Shown here piece by piece: positions 53,279 to 63,785 of a stretch of DNA of 64,000 nucleotides. The notes below the pieces were generated by a model. It saw only the letters and a list, made by a program, of their open reading frames with translations. It ran no database searches and was not told where the DNA came from. The number at the start of each line of letters is the position of its first letter. Within the stretch, counting starts at the first letter, position 1. The stretch lies in contig SAUG01000053.1 in assembly GCA_011316305.1 (NCBI GenBank), forward strand, positions 62,001 to 126,000, written 5' to 3'. This DNA is from Rusavskia elegans. Lineage: Eukaryota; Ascomycota; Lecanoromycetes; Teloschistales; Teloschistaceae. A program made the position numbers and the translations under genes.

Positions 53279-54196
53279 ATGGCGTACCAACATCCTTCGG
53301 TCTCGTACCAATACCGAGGGGAAGATTGGCCGACGTACATGCATGAAGAGATGAACCAAGTTCCGACCTTCCGTGGAAATGACCTATCAATCGGTAGCTA
53401 TAGCTACATCAACAACTCGCTCAACGCCGGGCCGGGAAACCCCTTCACCAGCCTTCACCAGGGTAAAAAACGACATGCACCAAATGAGTATGTCAGCGAA
53501 GATCACAGCGCTAAAAAGCCAAGAGGTCGACCACCACAGCATACGACTGATGGACGAGCAAACCAAACACCACTCGAGAGAGCAGAAGCTGCCGCCGATA
53601 CGCTTAATGGCAAATACCATCCTAAAGACATCGCAAAACCGTCGCAAAGTGGAGAGGAGAATACCCGCCAACCAGACGTGGCGGAGCAGACCGCCACTGC
53701 GAATAACACCATGGAATTTCGAGCGTCGAATGAGATATGGATAACCATACCCTTCCATGAACTCCAGGAGTTCCTCGAATTCGAAACAAGGCAAGCCCAG
53801 CAGACGATCATGGAAGCTGGCTTTGGCATCTTGGCCTTGCATCAGGGCTGCGCCTTGAATGTTGAACGACGCATCATAGACGTTGAACGACACACCATGG
53901 ACCTTGAGCGACGCATCATGGAGTTCGAACATTTGCATGCCAAGATACAGCACCCGTTTCAGGAGTTGGAAACCGCGGCAGTGGAAGTCGAGTCAGCCGG
54001 AAGGGCTCTTAAATCAGAGCAGCGTGGATATCAATTGGATCATCCTGTTAGGAACGCCCATTTGGATTATTATTCGCTTCCTTCACGAACACAACACGAG
54101 GAAGCCAGGCTTGAAGAAAGAACTCGAGAGATCAAGAAAGAGGAAGGCTCTACCGGACCGGAGAATGTCACTTACCAATCAATCTCTAGGGTATGA
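53279..54196 (+). CDS. AT-hook and coiled-coil protein, unknown function
   Basis: Single exon of 305 residues. A basic patch KKPRGRPP at 79-86 is an AT-hook core (PRGRP), preceded by KKRHAPNE. The middle holds a predicted coiled coil: four consecutive heptads from residue 195 (VERRIID, VERHTMD, LERRIME, FEHLHAK), encoded by a 21-bp tandem DNA repeat at 53861-53944. A long charged C-terminal helix follows (EEARLEERTREIKKEEG). It probably binds AT-rich DNA and oligomerises in the nucleus. It is divergently oriented to stuA. The family is not recognised and the repeat suggests a young, lineage-specific gene. Confidence 0.65.
   Translation: MAYQHPSVSYQYRGEDWPTYMHEEMNQVPTFRGNDLSIGSYSYINNSLNAGPGNPFTSLHQGKKRHAPNEYVSEDHSAKKPRGRPPQHTTDGRANQTPLERAEAAADTLNGKYHPKDIAKPSQSGEENTRQPDVAEQTATANNTMEFRASNEIWITIPFHELQEFLEFETRQAQQTIMEAGFGILALHQGCALNVERRIIDVERHTMDLERRIMEFEHLHAKIQHPFQELETAAVEVESAGRALKSEQRGYQLDHPVRNAHLDYYSLPSRTQHEEARLEERTREIKKEEGSTGPENVTYQSISRV
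53861..53944 (+). repeat. 21-bp tandem repeat encoding heptads
   Basis: Four 21-bp units; the first three share GTTGAACGACGCATCAT-type sequence with a few changes, the fourth is diverged. Each encodes one heptad of the coiled coil above. Confidence 0.7.
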
Positions 54197-54681
54197 TGGT
54201 CTTGAATAGCATTGAATTCGACTTACGGCTAGGAATCTGACTATGATCTCGGACGGGACCCATCTAGCAAGGCGCTGGAGATGTTGACACAGTTGAAGCA
54301 AAAATCTGTCTCTTGCACTACAGTCTCGAAGGTTATTGGGAGTCTTGCACTATTGTTCTAGCTAGCCTTTTTATTCATCTGAACCTTGAATTTCCTTTGA
54401 GAGAGATATTGAGGCCTAAACTCTGGGACATTTGGTGCCGAAATCCTGTTGGCAAACTTGAACCAGGCAAAATCTGATACATCATAGAACAGAAAAATGA
54501 AACAACGTTCTCCAAGCAAAGTCGTTCTCCAGTCTGACTCGTACTCCAATGGAATAAATAGAAAATGGAAATCTGTTCTGTGGGTGTCAGCACAGGGGCC
54601 TTCGTGGTCAAGGGCATGATGTCAATATCTCCCACTTGCGGGTGGATCAACACTTCGAGCCCACGTACCTTGCAGGAAAGC
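54197..54681. other. Intergenic, convergent 3' ends
   Basis: About 485 bases between two genes pointing at each other. Nothing recognised. Confidence 0.35.
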
Positions 54682-55506
54682 TTACAGGTCATACGCCTGA
54701 CTGCCAATAATGGCACGGTTTGACTGGTGAATGCTCATTGACTCGGCTGTGTCCTTCATGACGTGATTCCAAGGAAATTGCTCCAGAAAAGCGAAGTGAA
54801 TTCCCCATACCCAGCGATCTTTGCCGTTGGCAACCGAACGTATCTGCGCCGTGCGGCCAACGATCCCCTTGGGCAGCTTTGATGGCTCTCGGAAAGCCAA
54901 GGGAAACTGTGAGCAACCGGAGACCATAAGGCCGTCGAGATACGGCTTTTTGACAAGCAGCTCCCAAACACCGGCAGCGACCGGAAAGATCAGCGGGATC
55001 TCATCATCCTTCCGGGACGGGCCCAGCTTAAGAGCCGCAGATAAGTCCTCGAGTGAGACTTCTGGGTTGGTCTGTAGATGCACCATCCGGTAGTCATGGT
55101 GCTGCTGCTGCTGCTGTCCTGGAGTCGTTTGTCGAGAGGAGGTTCGGTGGTGAACAAGATGTTGGAGGATGATCAATGTGTCAAAGAACTGGGTTCCCAA
55201 CAGAGAGAGATCGGATGGCAAAGAGCGCAGTCTGAGAGGGATTTTCGGCAAGCTGACGTAGGTGACCTGGCTCTCCTCGTCGGGTTCGCGAGGAGACTCG
55301 GCCACGTATATTTCTGTGACGACTGGCAGTGGGTTTTTGTCTTTCGACCACATCACAGAGTTCTCTGGAACTCCGGTACCATAATACGGGCACTCAAGAG
55401 CTGGAGAGGGAGTGTTAGAGGCTGGAAATGCCATGGCTTGGCCTTGGGTGATTTTCGGAGCGTGGTTCACGGTATTCCATTGCTGCGAGCATGCAAGGGG
55501 CGCCAT
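54682..55506 (-). CDS. Hypothetical protein with polyglutamine run
   Basis: Single exon, 274 residues from the ATG at 55506. It carries a Q5 run in a disordered loop (TTPGQQQQQHHDYR, CTG repeats on the + strand at about 55101-55114), a region of beta character (ESQVTYVSLPKIPLRLRSLP) and a C-terminal part rich in aromatic residues (DRWVWGIHFAFLEQFPWNHV). No signal peptide or membrane helix. Composition supports a real gene but the family is not recognised. The second copy of the 57-bp repeat begins 39 bases upstream of its start codon. Confidence 0.6.
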   Translation of the reverse strand: MAPLACSQQWNTVNHAPKITQGQAMAFPASNTPSPALECPYYGTGVPENSVMWSKDKNPLPVVTEIYVAESPREPDEESQVTYVSLPKIPLRLRSLPSDLSLLGTQFFDTLIILQHLVHHRTSSRQTTPGQQQQQHHDYRMVHLQTNPEVSLEDLSAALKLGPSRKDDEIPLIFPVAAGVWELLVKKPYLDGLMVSGCSQFPLAFREPSKLPKGIVGRTAQIRSVANGKDRWVWGIHFAFLEQFPWNHVMKDTAESMSIHQSNRAIIGSQAYDL

Positions 55507-55544
55507 CTTCAGGCTACTTTGGAAGACTTGTTTGTTTGTTAGAT

Positions 55545-55601
55545 AAGAGAGAAATCAATATAGGCACGGCACCAGACGGTGCGATTGCGTCCCTCGGCAG
55601 A
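55545..55601 (+). repeat. 57-bp dispersed repeat, copy 2
   Basis: Matches 5372-5428 (3 mismatches in 57). Lies between the start of the preceding hypothetical gene and the stop of the protease-like gene, in non-coding DNA. Confidence 0.8.
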
Positions 55602-55648
55602 GAAGAGAACTATAGACTATATTTAAAGTAATTAGGGGAAGAGAGTTA

Positions 55649-57208
55649 TTAAGCCGCTTCGCCTTCGGCTTTACGTTTGGTTGCGACCGGAACCACCTCC
55701 CAACCTTCAGAGATCATATCGTCTAAAACTTCGCAGAAGCACAACAAACTGCCTGTCATCGACTTCGGCCGTAGATCCGAATATTGCATGAAACCAGCAA
55801 CTCCACCTTCAGCTAACACGTCGCCTATTAGAGCTTGTTTGGTGCGCACTATTGCAGAGCCGCACACGCCCGCACGTATCATGGGCCCAGACTTGATTAC
55901 CGGAGCCGATGTTGCGTAAATTCCCTGAAGGAAACCAATGTATCTGCCTTCTGGTGGCAGCAAACCCTCACTACCTGCGGGTACAATAAAGTCTTTCTCT
56001 CGCCGAGAAGGCCCTGCTCTGCGGCGAACGCCCATACACTGGAGTAGTTGCCTGCTCGTGACATATCCATCGATGTAGAATTGGTCTGATATCTTTATCT
56101 CGCTCGATTTGATGAGGCGTTTAGCCTCAGTATTAATGTCCAGAAATTGATTGCGAAACTCGATCCCTGGGTTAAGTTTGACTAGGCCAACGTCCGATTT
56201 CCCAATTCTATCAGCCACATAACCTACGACTGTTCCAGAAGACAAATCCCCTTGTGTGACCTTGAAGAAGCCAGGTTTTCCTAGGTCGTCGGCGTGGTCC
56301 TCAAGTTCCTCGTCCCAACAATGGAGGGCAACTGTGAGCCGAGTCTCTTCGTTCTTTCGGACCAAAACCCCAGCGGAGATAGAATTCCCGCTGTCAGCAC
56401 ACAACATGGCGCCGGGGAAAAAACAACCCTTCGTATCCTCGTGCTCGACGTAATTGGTGTCATCTGCTTGGCCATCAATGAGTTTGGGGTTCGGTTTCTT
56501 CACTCTCATCTTCTCGGTGACAGCGAGCAAGCCATTGTAGTATCCAAGCGATATCCCACATCTCTTGATGCCATTGGGTAGGTGCTCAAGCGCTTCTGCA
56601 AATTCCTCTTCACTTCTTTCAGGCAGCTCGATAAGCAGGCCAGTGGTGTAAAAGGTGATATAGAGTGCTGTTTCGAAGTATGCGGATACTGCTTCGAGAG
56701 TGTCTGATGATGGTAATCGGTATGGCTTCAGGTCTTTGATTGTCTCCTGATCCATTTCGATATCTTCCCCAAGACCAGGGGCTCCTAAACTCAACTCAGA
56801 CGGTATGGGATCATCATCAGAAAGCCAAATGGCTACGCTGCCAGCCACAACAAAGGGACGTTTGTCTATGTCTGGGACCTTTTCACAGAACAGGACCAAC
56901 CATGCACCAGACATCATCATCGATTCGACTGTATAGGCTTCTTGAAGGTAGTCTAGCAAAATCTTTTGATGGTAATCAGAAATTTGCCCGAAGCCAACGT
57001 CATCGTTCCAAAAGGAAAACTCCTCGAATTCTAGCTTGGTGGATGCGTATGAGATCTCTAGGGGTTCTTCGTTCGTAGATCTGTTCGCAAAAGCTGATGG
57101 GCTTCGAGGCTGAACTTGCGTATGTCTTGCCTTTACCGGACTGAGAGAGACTTTCTTCCGCCGATTAATCTTGGGCGTAAGTGTTAACTGCGAGGTCAAC
57201 GAGGCCAT
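55649..57208 (-). CDS. Protein with chymotrypsin-like domain, Cys in place of Ser
   Basis: Single exon, 519 residues. Residues 1-250 are a helical/beta region of unknown fold (LLDYLQEAYTVESMMMSGAW, ISYASTKLEFEEFSFW). Residues 260-490 fit a two-barrel chymotrypsin-like protease: strand then H296 (RLTVALHCWDE), D339 (GKSDVGLVKL) and a nucleophile turn AGVCGSAIV with C449. H-to-D (43) and D-to-nucleophile (110) spacing is close to chymotrypsin (45 and 93). A Cys nucleophile in GxCGS is the arrangement of 3C-type proteases; cellular proteins with it are unusual. Whether it is catalytic is unknown. No signal peptide, so intracellular. The start lies just downstream of a GAATTGC minisatellite. Confidence 0.65.
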   Translation of the reverse strand: MASLTSQLTLTPKINRRKKVSLSPVKARHTQVQPRSPSAFANRSTNEEPLEISYASTKLEFEEFSFWNDDVGFGQISDYHQKILLDYLQEAYTVESMMMSGAWLVLFCEKVPDIDKRPFVVAGSVAIWLSDDDPIPSELSLGAPGLGEDIEMDQETIKDLKPYRLPSSDTLEAVSAYFETALYITFYTTGLLIELPERSEEEFAEALEHLPNGIKRCGISLGYYNGLLAVTEKMRVKKPNPKLIDGQADDTNYVEHEDTKGCFFPGAMLCADSGNSISAGVLVRKNEETRLTVALHCWDEELEDHADDLGKPGFFKVTQGDLSSGTVVGYVADRIGKSDVGLVKLNPGIEFRNQFLDINTEAKRLIKSSEIKISDQFYIDGYVTSRQLLQCMGVRRRAGPSRREKDFIVPAGSEGLLPPEGRYIGFLQGIYATSAPVIKSGPMIRAGVCGSAIVRTKQALIGDVLAEGGVAGFMQYSDLRPKSMTGSLLCFCEVLDDMISEGWEVVPVATKRKAEGEAA

Positions 57209-57223
57209 TCTAAGATTATGCTT

Positions 57224-57272
57224 GAATTGCGAATTGCGAATTGCGAATTGCGAATTGCCAGTTGCGAATTGC
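57224..57272. repeat. 7-bp minisatellite (GAATTGC)7
   Basis: Seven head-to-tail 7-bp units, six perfect and one reading CAGTTGC. It lies 16 bases upstream of the start codon of the protease-like gene, in its 5' UTR or promoter. Confidence 0.9.
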
Positions 57273-58441
57273 GGTTGATCGGCTAGGAAGGATGGATTTT
57301 GAAGCAGAGGAGAGGTGACTCATGAGAAAATTATCAGGTGCCCACGCCAAGACATTTGTTACACACTATTCCAGTTTGGTTCTGTCCCAAGGCAAGTCCC
57401 GTAAATGACGTACATTCTCGGACAGTTGAATGCCAGTGGGAACTTTACTGTTCAGCTACAGGTTTCTAGGTTCGCTCCCTGCAAATCGGAATCTGTTAGC
57501 AGGTAAAAAATTAATATCAACGCACAGTAGACGCGACCAGACCTAACTTCGGCGAAGTGGATTCCTCTTCTACCAACATACTCTGTTGGTCGGCCATCAG
57601 GGGAAGCATGTGAAGAAGGTCTTGTCCGGAGTCTGTTCCGCTGTCAAAGAGTGTTCTGTGTGTCGTCGGCCAGACATCCTCAAGACCATGTGTTGGGTCA
57701 AGGAGCGGCGAAGAGACAAGGTTGCTGCGCCCTGTACACTTCTTGATGGGCGAGAGGTAGGGGATGCTTATGAATACGTATTCTTTCCCTGGTCTGAGGA
57801 TTCCCTGGTCTTCTGCAAGGTCTGTTTTGGAGACAACAATCAGAGATTGTTGCGCTTCCATCTCCATCTGGAATTGCGAGTTCCAACGCGGCAGTGGTTT
57901 CAATCCTTGTTCGTGAACAAGTTTTGAAGTGCTCCTTCCCGAACAGCGGATCTAGATGGGCGGTCCAGAAGCGACCTCCTGGATGTTCGAAGCGAAGCTC
58001 ATGTCGACAAGCCCGAATCGAAATGATTTCCGAGTCAATTTGGTGAGCTTCCCACCGTGCTGTGAGTAGGCAAAGTTCGAAGGATGGTAAAGCACATTTC
58101 TATGAAGAGACTCTAGAAACGAAGGCCTTGCGGAGAAAAGCTGGGGGATGCCAGAGACCCTGAAAATCCGCATTGACCAGCTCACCAACCGGTGACTACG
58201 TTTCGCTGCCTTACGGCTCAGCTCGATCACACTCCCCTCCAAGGGCCCCAGCGGTTGTTGTGTCATTGTTACAAGGGTGCACAATTAGAAAGGCCGTTGC
58301 CCTTGCGCCTGTCATTGAAGGCTTGAGCAGGTCTTGACGAGATGAATGAAACGCCCTGGCAAGGCACTTGATCCGGCTTTCGATGGAGGCGCCCAACGAA
58401 TGGATACCCTCCGATAACGACGATGTCAAAGTCGCCGGCAT
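57273..58441 (-). other. Region with weak minus-strand coding segments
   Basis: Frames at 57903-57517 (starts MKPLPRWNSQFQMEMEAQQS), 58284-57952 and 58441-58211 (MPATLTSSLSEGIHSLG..) overlap in different frames. The last two could be one frameshifted gene: TGARATAFLIVHPCNN in one frame, then GPLEGSVIELSRKAAKR in the other. None shows a known motif. I treat them as possible debris. Confidence 0.25.
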
Positions 58442-59859
58442 GAAGGCTACACCTTGTGGCCTTATTATTGGTGGAGTGGGTGGCGCCTCGAACCTGTCAT
58501 GCTAGTGGTGAGAGCAGGAGAGTGGATACGCCAAAGTAGCGTGACATCGGACCATGGAAAAGGGGAACTACACTTACGAGTCATGTTCACACTACCCTAG
58601 CAGCGTTCCGGCCCGGCTTGCTGTGTCAATATAGAAAAGCCAACCAGCAGCGTCTCCCCTACTCCGGAGTACTTTCTTCTCCAGGTAGGTGCTTTGACCA
58701 AAGCGCCCACGGAAGGATGAAGTGGTGGTACGTTTCATTGCGCTGATCTCTTGCTTCAAAAAGGCGTCATTTTCAATCAATGGCTGGTCTTAGTGCTTGT
58801 TCTCGGGAGGAACCGTGCTCACAATGCTTGTCCATTAGCAGCGTCACTGACTAGTTGATCGGTGGCCCCTGACAAGGTAGACCAACCTCGTACCATGGCC
58901 AATCGGCTCTTCGCCAGCCAGCCTTCAGGTCTCCACTCACCTTGTGGCCACTGCATCCGGGGTCTGAGCCTAGAACAAGCCGATGGCAATCCCAGACCGC
59001 CCGTGGGTCGGATTGCTCCAGGCTAGGATAGATGTTTCGCCGGGGATGTCGTGCAGTAGTCGCCGATCAGCACCTCCTGACAGCGTCTTCTCCACCATCT
59101 CATGGCATACTGGTCGCTCTCGGGAGGATCCGGCACGCAAATGAACGCGAGTCCGTCACCTCGTAGTGGCCGGTGGCGTTTTTCGGTGGTTTTCCGACAT
59201 GGATATCCTTAACCAACCCCTGTCTAGCCCCTGTCCACTCACAAGATGATCAAAGTGCAGTGGGTCAACGGAGTCATCCGTCATGCGGCAATGGCTTTTC
59301 AACGCTTGAACACAATGGCTCCACCTTGAATGTTCTCTCCTAGCGTCTCTTCTCGCAAGGATCCGACGCCAACGCTAGAGCCAAGTACCCTCCAGATCGC
59401 CCTGTGCCCACCGCCTCAATCATTTCGAGGCAAAAGCTCGCTCTCGGGTTGATCCGAGGCCGAATCATGACTCCTAAAGCCAATCTATGGAAGCCTAGGG
59501 TCTAAGTGGCTTGCAATGGCATTGTGGACTCCTTAGCCAAGAAACTCGAGCTCGTTCTTGGCAGGACTGGCTGCCTTTCGCTTTCCCTTTGAAACGTTCA
59601 TGGAAAGAAGTAGTACGGAATTATTGCTGTAATCAATGTCCAATACGGCCATTCAAACAACGCTATAATGGAAAGGACGTGGGCCCCATCAGATGTCCGT
59701 AATGACTACAGAACTCGATATCTGCGGCCTGATATGGCGCAGCTGTCCATAGTCACCATACCCTATGTAAAAACACTCCTTCAGCCAGCAATGTTTTTTT
59801 CCACGTTTGTCCCAAGCGGCACTGACCGCACACTTTGTCACAACACTCATTGCATCCTG
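58442..59859. other. Gene-poor stretch
   Basis: About 1.4 kb of normal GC content without any frame I would defend. No tRNA or inverted repeat seen. Confidence 0.3.
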
Positions 59860-60370
59860 TTGGAACCGTCAATGGAGTTTGGACATCATCCTCCAACAAG
59901 GTGTCGAACTTCTTAGTATAACATCTACAGACAGCGTGACAGGCGGACAGATAAACGTTCAAGACTTCCAAACGATGTACAAGGCCATTACTTACAGCTT
60001 TGGCTATGAGGAGAAGATCAACCCTTTCCAATCTTCGAGGATTGAATTGGTATGTATGACCACTTGGGACAGCTCCACATGTCTTATCTTCAATGAAGGG
60101 ATTTTTTTATCTCTCCTGTGGCAGACTCTAGTTCTAGGCTTTGAAATGTTCGTCAACTTACACAAAGTTGATTGAAGTGTAAAAACAGCACGATTAGTCG
60201 CGATAGCCATCGAACATTTAAGACACTTCTGCCAAGATCTAAGGAGAGAAGGCCATCATCTACATTTGCCCACAAGTCACTATCAAGGGATGTTGAATCC
60301 CGTCCATTCTGACAAAGAGTCCTTTCCTCAGCCACCATCACCAAGCGAAACCGTTCTCATACTGTCCAGG
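59860..60370 (+). pseudogene. Possible gene fragment, unknown
   Basis: One segment reads GGQINVQDFQTMYKAITYSF then KINPFQSSRIEL and meets a GTATGT donor at about 60051; after an acceptor it may continue TLVLGFEMFVNLHK, and a further segment reads ARLVAIAIEHLRHFCQDLRR to a TAA near 60378. The pieces look coding and collinear but start and joins are missing. Might be the end of an eroded gene. Confidence 0.3.
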
Positions 60371-60862
60371 TGCAGGTAACCATTGGGAGTGCACATATAC
60401 GTACACCATGCGACACACCTCCTTTCGGTATGCACGCCAAAACAACCGAATGTGCTCCTTTCTGTACCTCACTTTGAGCTCATCTCTCAACTTTTGGAAT
60501 TCCGACTTGCCAAGTCCGGTGTATGGCTCCTCCATCCAGCCCTTGAGGAGGCCTCGCACTTGTCCATGCACATAGCCTGAAAGCTTTTCATCTTCCCAGC
60601 TAGACGGCTCGTCCCCCGCGTCCGCCTCTTCGGCCAATTCATCTTTGATGTGATCGAACATCTTGAAGGTCATGCGCTGACTGTAGTGCCAAAAATCGGC
60701 AGGAAGTTCCTGACGGACGACAAATGCGTCCTCAGGCTCAAGGCCTGGGGGTGCATCGGGAAATTGTGGTTGCGTCTGAGCTTCGTCTCCTTCCAGTCCC
60801 ATTCTTTGGATAAATGATACATCTGAGGGCACCCCCGTCCAGCCGATGGCATCGTTCGGCAT
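60338..60862 (-). CDS. Small acidic hypothetical protein
   Basis: Single exon, 174 residues, ATG at 60862. The sequence is acidic in the middle (DELAEEADAGDEPSSWEDEK) and ends with a helix rich in Arg and aromatic residues (RLFWRAYRKEVCRMVYVYVH). No signal peptide, membrane segment or metal motif. It could be an intact orphan gene. It is upstream of a region with a short two-orientation gap and downstream of an unrelated two-exon gene. Confidence 0.55.
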   Translation of the reverse strand: MPNDAIGWTGVPSDVSFIQRMGLEGDEAQTQPQFPDAPPGLEPEDAFVVRQELPADFWHYSQRMTFKMFDHIKDELAEEADAGDEPSSWEDEKLSGYVHGQVRGLLKGWMEEPYTGLGKSEFQKLRDELKVRYRKEHIRLFWRAYRKEVCRMVYVYVHSQWLPAPGQYENGFAW

Positions 60863-61667
60863 TTTACTCGTTGGCGATTCGTTGCTGTGAGTCGAAAGTC
60901 CTATGCCGCATCAACGAAAGGCTCCCTAGCTGACGATCATCGAAAAGCTTACGATTTGAAGAATGATAATCGTATGCTTGCTCTCAGAGGGTTCTCGTAT
61001 ACTGAGAGTCAAAGAAGATCTTGGGGAGGTTGAGCAGTTATTTATACAAGAGCAGCGAAGCCTTACTCCAGCTCTTTGACCCTTAAAAAGGACTCAAGTC
61101 ATCGTCGTCCAATGAACACCGCAGGGGACGGCGATAGTTTAAGTTCCACCCGCATCAGCACACCTCCACGCCATAGGCCAGCCGCCAGAGAGTCCGAGCA
61201 ATGTTACTGTCACGCATCTTTCGCATCGAGTTCTTCCCGATAAAGCTGAGCACTGGGCCTCACTCACCTTCTGATTGGTGCCAATGACTCCTGTTTGGAT
61301 TTCCAAGTGCTCGTTATGTGTTCACACCATAGCACACATCCAATCCCATGAACGCTACATCCACGGAGAGAGGGTCAGTACTACTGTGCGAGCCCAGATG
61401 CATCACCTCCGACTGTCCTATCCAATACCATACGTTCTCATTGGCTCCAAGGGTATGACGAACTTGTGGGCCAGGAATCCGTCTCCTCTTCCCAGCGTTG
61501 TTAGACTGCAAATCCCGGAAATCCTTCACGAGAGAAAGGCGCAAGGCAGAACCTGCAAGACTCCGGGGTTGTGCAAAGTTCGAGTCGTTTGTCACCCCAT
61601 TTCTATTGGTCACCGTCGAAACGGAAGTAATGCTTTCATCACCCTCCTTCATCTTCCGTTCATCTGC
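60863..61667. other. Intergenic
   Basis: About 800 bases between two minus-strand genes; the promoter of the acidic protein gene should be here. Nothing else seen. Confidence 0.35.
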
Positions 61668-62554
61668 TCACCCTCCAATCAGATACCCCAATTTTCTCAA
61701 CCGCAAAACCGTCGAAGTCTTATACTCCTCCATGTGTTGTCCAACATGCCAATACCTCACCCTGTACTCATACTCCACATGCGCAACATCCCGCACCTCC
61801 TCCACCCTATGCGGAAATTGCTTCACGACAACCGATTTGTCCGCCCAGAGCCGCATCACCCTCTCCACCTCCGCTTCCACCATTTCCTTCCTAATAAGGA
61901 GGGGCCCTTGTTCCCAGCAGAAATTCTCAAGGTATTCGCGCAGGAAGCCAGCCCAGAGGCGTTCCATGACGACGATGAAACCCATATAATCGGAATCTAC
62001 TTGCTTTTTGTCGTAAGGATTGAGGGCTCGCACGAGGGAGATGTCGTCCGGAATGGGGATGTGGCGAGGTTCTTCCAGTGGAGGTGGATCGTACGTCGCT
62101 GGGTATTTAGACATGATTGGTGGACCACCTTTGTACGCTTCGCGGCCGCTGTTACCCGTCAGTCATCCTGAATCGAAGGACCTTGCAATTCCACTTACAC
62201 TGCATTGGTGGTGTTGTTTTCCACATACCTGCTCGAGGAGGTTGAAATCGGGCTGTTCTGAGTGCCGGACCGCGAATTCGATGCACTCGCCGTCGTGGTG
62301 TCCGGAATAGCATGATGTCCCATCATCGGATTTGTCATTGGGTGTCTTCCTGACATGCTGAAAGTCTGGATCTGATTGTGGTTTGGTGTCATCTGAGCAA
62401 CGGGTGCGCTGCCAGAGAAGTGATTGCCTTCGTTGAAGAGCCCATACACCGGAGGGACACCACGTCCGATGGTTCTGGACGGTGGCTGCCCTTGATGATG
62501 CCCAGGAAAACCGTTCCAGTTGGCGAAGTAGTCGCTGTTGCCATTGTATGCCAT
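61668..62554 (-). CDS. Hypothetical protein with low-complexity N-terminus (2 exons)
   Basis: Exons 62554-62199 and 62148-61668 (50-nt intron, GTAAGT donor, branch-like GACTGAC, AACAG acceptor) give 278 residues. The N-terminal 115 residues are disordered and rich in N, G, S, P, H, M (MAYNGNSDYFANWNGFPGHH). The C-terminal part is a folded helical domain: DKKQVDSDYMGFIVVMERLW, FLREYLENFCWEQGPL, EAEVERVMRLWADKSVVVKQ and a beta tail HVEYEYRVRYWHVGQHMEEY. The clean splice and composition support a real gene. I do not recognise the domain. No signal peptide. Confidence 0.65.
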
Positions 62555-63407
62555 CTTCCGATCCTTGTTTGCGCGGATGAGGCTTCTTTGGGATTGCCAG
62601 AAGGGACAAACACAGTCTAAATTACGACAAGACCAATCCAAGTAAAGCTGCTTCCATGTGCGTTCTATGATAGCTTCACTGCGGGCTAAGGTAAGGTGTC
62701 ACCGGTGCCATGCAGATCCATTCACCTGACTGCAAAGTGAACACACCAGTAATTTGGCGGAGCAGCGCTTGTTACCAGGCAGCATCATTATCATTTTGGT
62801 GTGATTCAGATCTGGCTGAAAAGCCGCATAAACGTCCACGAGGGACGAGATGGACAGACACACAAGGCGAAGTCGAGATCAAATAAGTTGAGGCGAATAT
62901 CGATCCTCTCCAACTAAACCTTGGTTAAACTTTCCGCAGACTTCAAGATCCATCCGCGTTCAAGACTTGCAATCTCTGAGAATCAAACCTGCTAATTCTG
63001 GTAATGTTGGCCAGAAGACGAGGCTATGAAATACAAGTATCCAATAGCCACAGAGGACCCCACCATATTCTCGTTACAGGTTCGGGGCAATGCAAAAATG
63101 AGACGGATATGGAACAGGAGAGGTACCAGTACCTTTGTGCTACCAATCTGTTATTATATATACACAAAGCCTTGCGCAATATCTTCCTCCCCTTTCCAAA
63201 CGCCCGATAGCTCCCCCTGCCTTCCGGAGATCACAACTCTTCGATTTCGCCACCATCCCATTTCCACATCGCTCTCATACAGTCTGCCGCACCGAGAATC
63301 CGTTACCCGCTACCTCCCAAAACCAGGTCTCTCCCAATAACACCACCCAAAGCCTCACATCCAACCCTCCCCATCATTAACCCCAATCCCTCACCATCCT
63401 CACCAAA
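62555..63407. other. Intergenic
   Basis: About 850 bases between divergent genes with only short frames; likely contains both promoters. Confidence 0.35.
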
Positions 63408-63785
63408 ATGTGCCACCTCGCACTCACCCTCCACCCCTGCCACCACACCACAATCAAAAGCATCTCCCACTGCGGCAAACATCCATTCCCCCACCGCGGC
63501 AAAACCCACCTCATCGCCTGCCGACGTCCCTGGACCATCCGCTCTCGACACGTTCCTTTCGCGTGCTTCGGCTGTGCTGCAGGTACCGTCCGCGGAAGCG
63601 ATTATTGGAGGAATTATGCAGATATTGAGATTCCTTACGCGGAGGATAAGGCGTTGACGCGGCGGGAGGCGGAGCGGGTGCGGGAGGTGGAACGGGAGGT
63701 TTGGATGGAGATTGAGGTGGGGTTGTTGTTGCATTTGGGGGTTGTGGTGGCGGTTGTGGGGGCGGTGATGTTGTCTTTTTGTTGA
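63408..63785 (+). CDS. Small tail-anchored-type protein
   Basis: Single exon, 125 residues. The start context CACCAAAATG is good for a fungal ATG. The N-terminal half is rich in His and Cys (HPCHHTTIKSISHC, CFGCAAGTVRG), followed by a charged helix (LTRREAERVREVEREVWMEI) and a C-terminal hydrophobic helix (VGLLLHLGVVVAVVGAVML) ending three residues before the stop, as in tail-anchored membrane proteins. Function unknown. No neighbour relationship is evident. Confidence 0.5.
   Translation: MCHLALTLHPCHHTTIKSISHCGKHPFPHRGKTHLIACRRPWTIRSRHVPFACFGCAAGTVRGSDYWRNYADIEIPYAEDKALTRREAERVREVEREVWMEIEVGLLLHLGVVVAVVGAVMLSFC

Noticed and set aside
61275..62171. 298-codon + strand frame
   Set aside because: Antisense to a well-supported spliced gene; His/Pro/Leu-rich composition is typical of a shadow.
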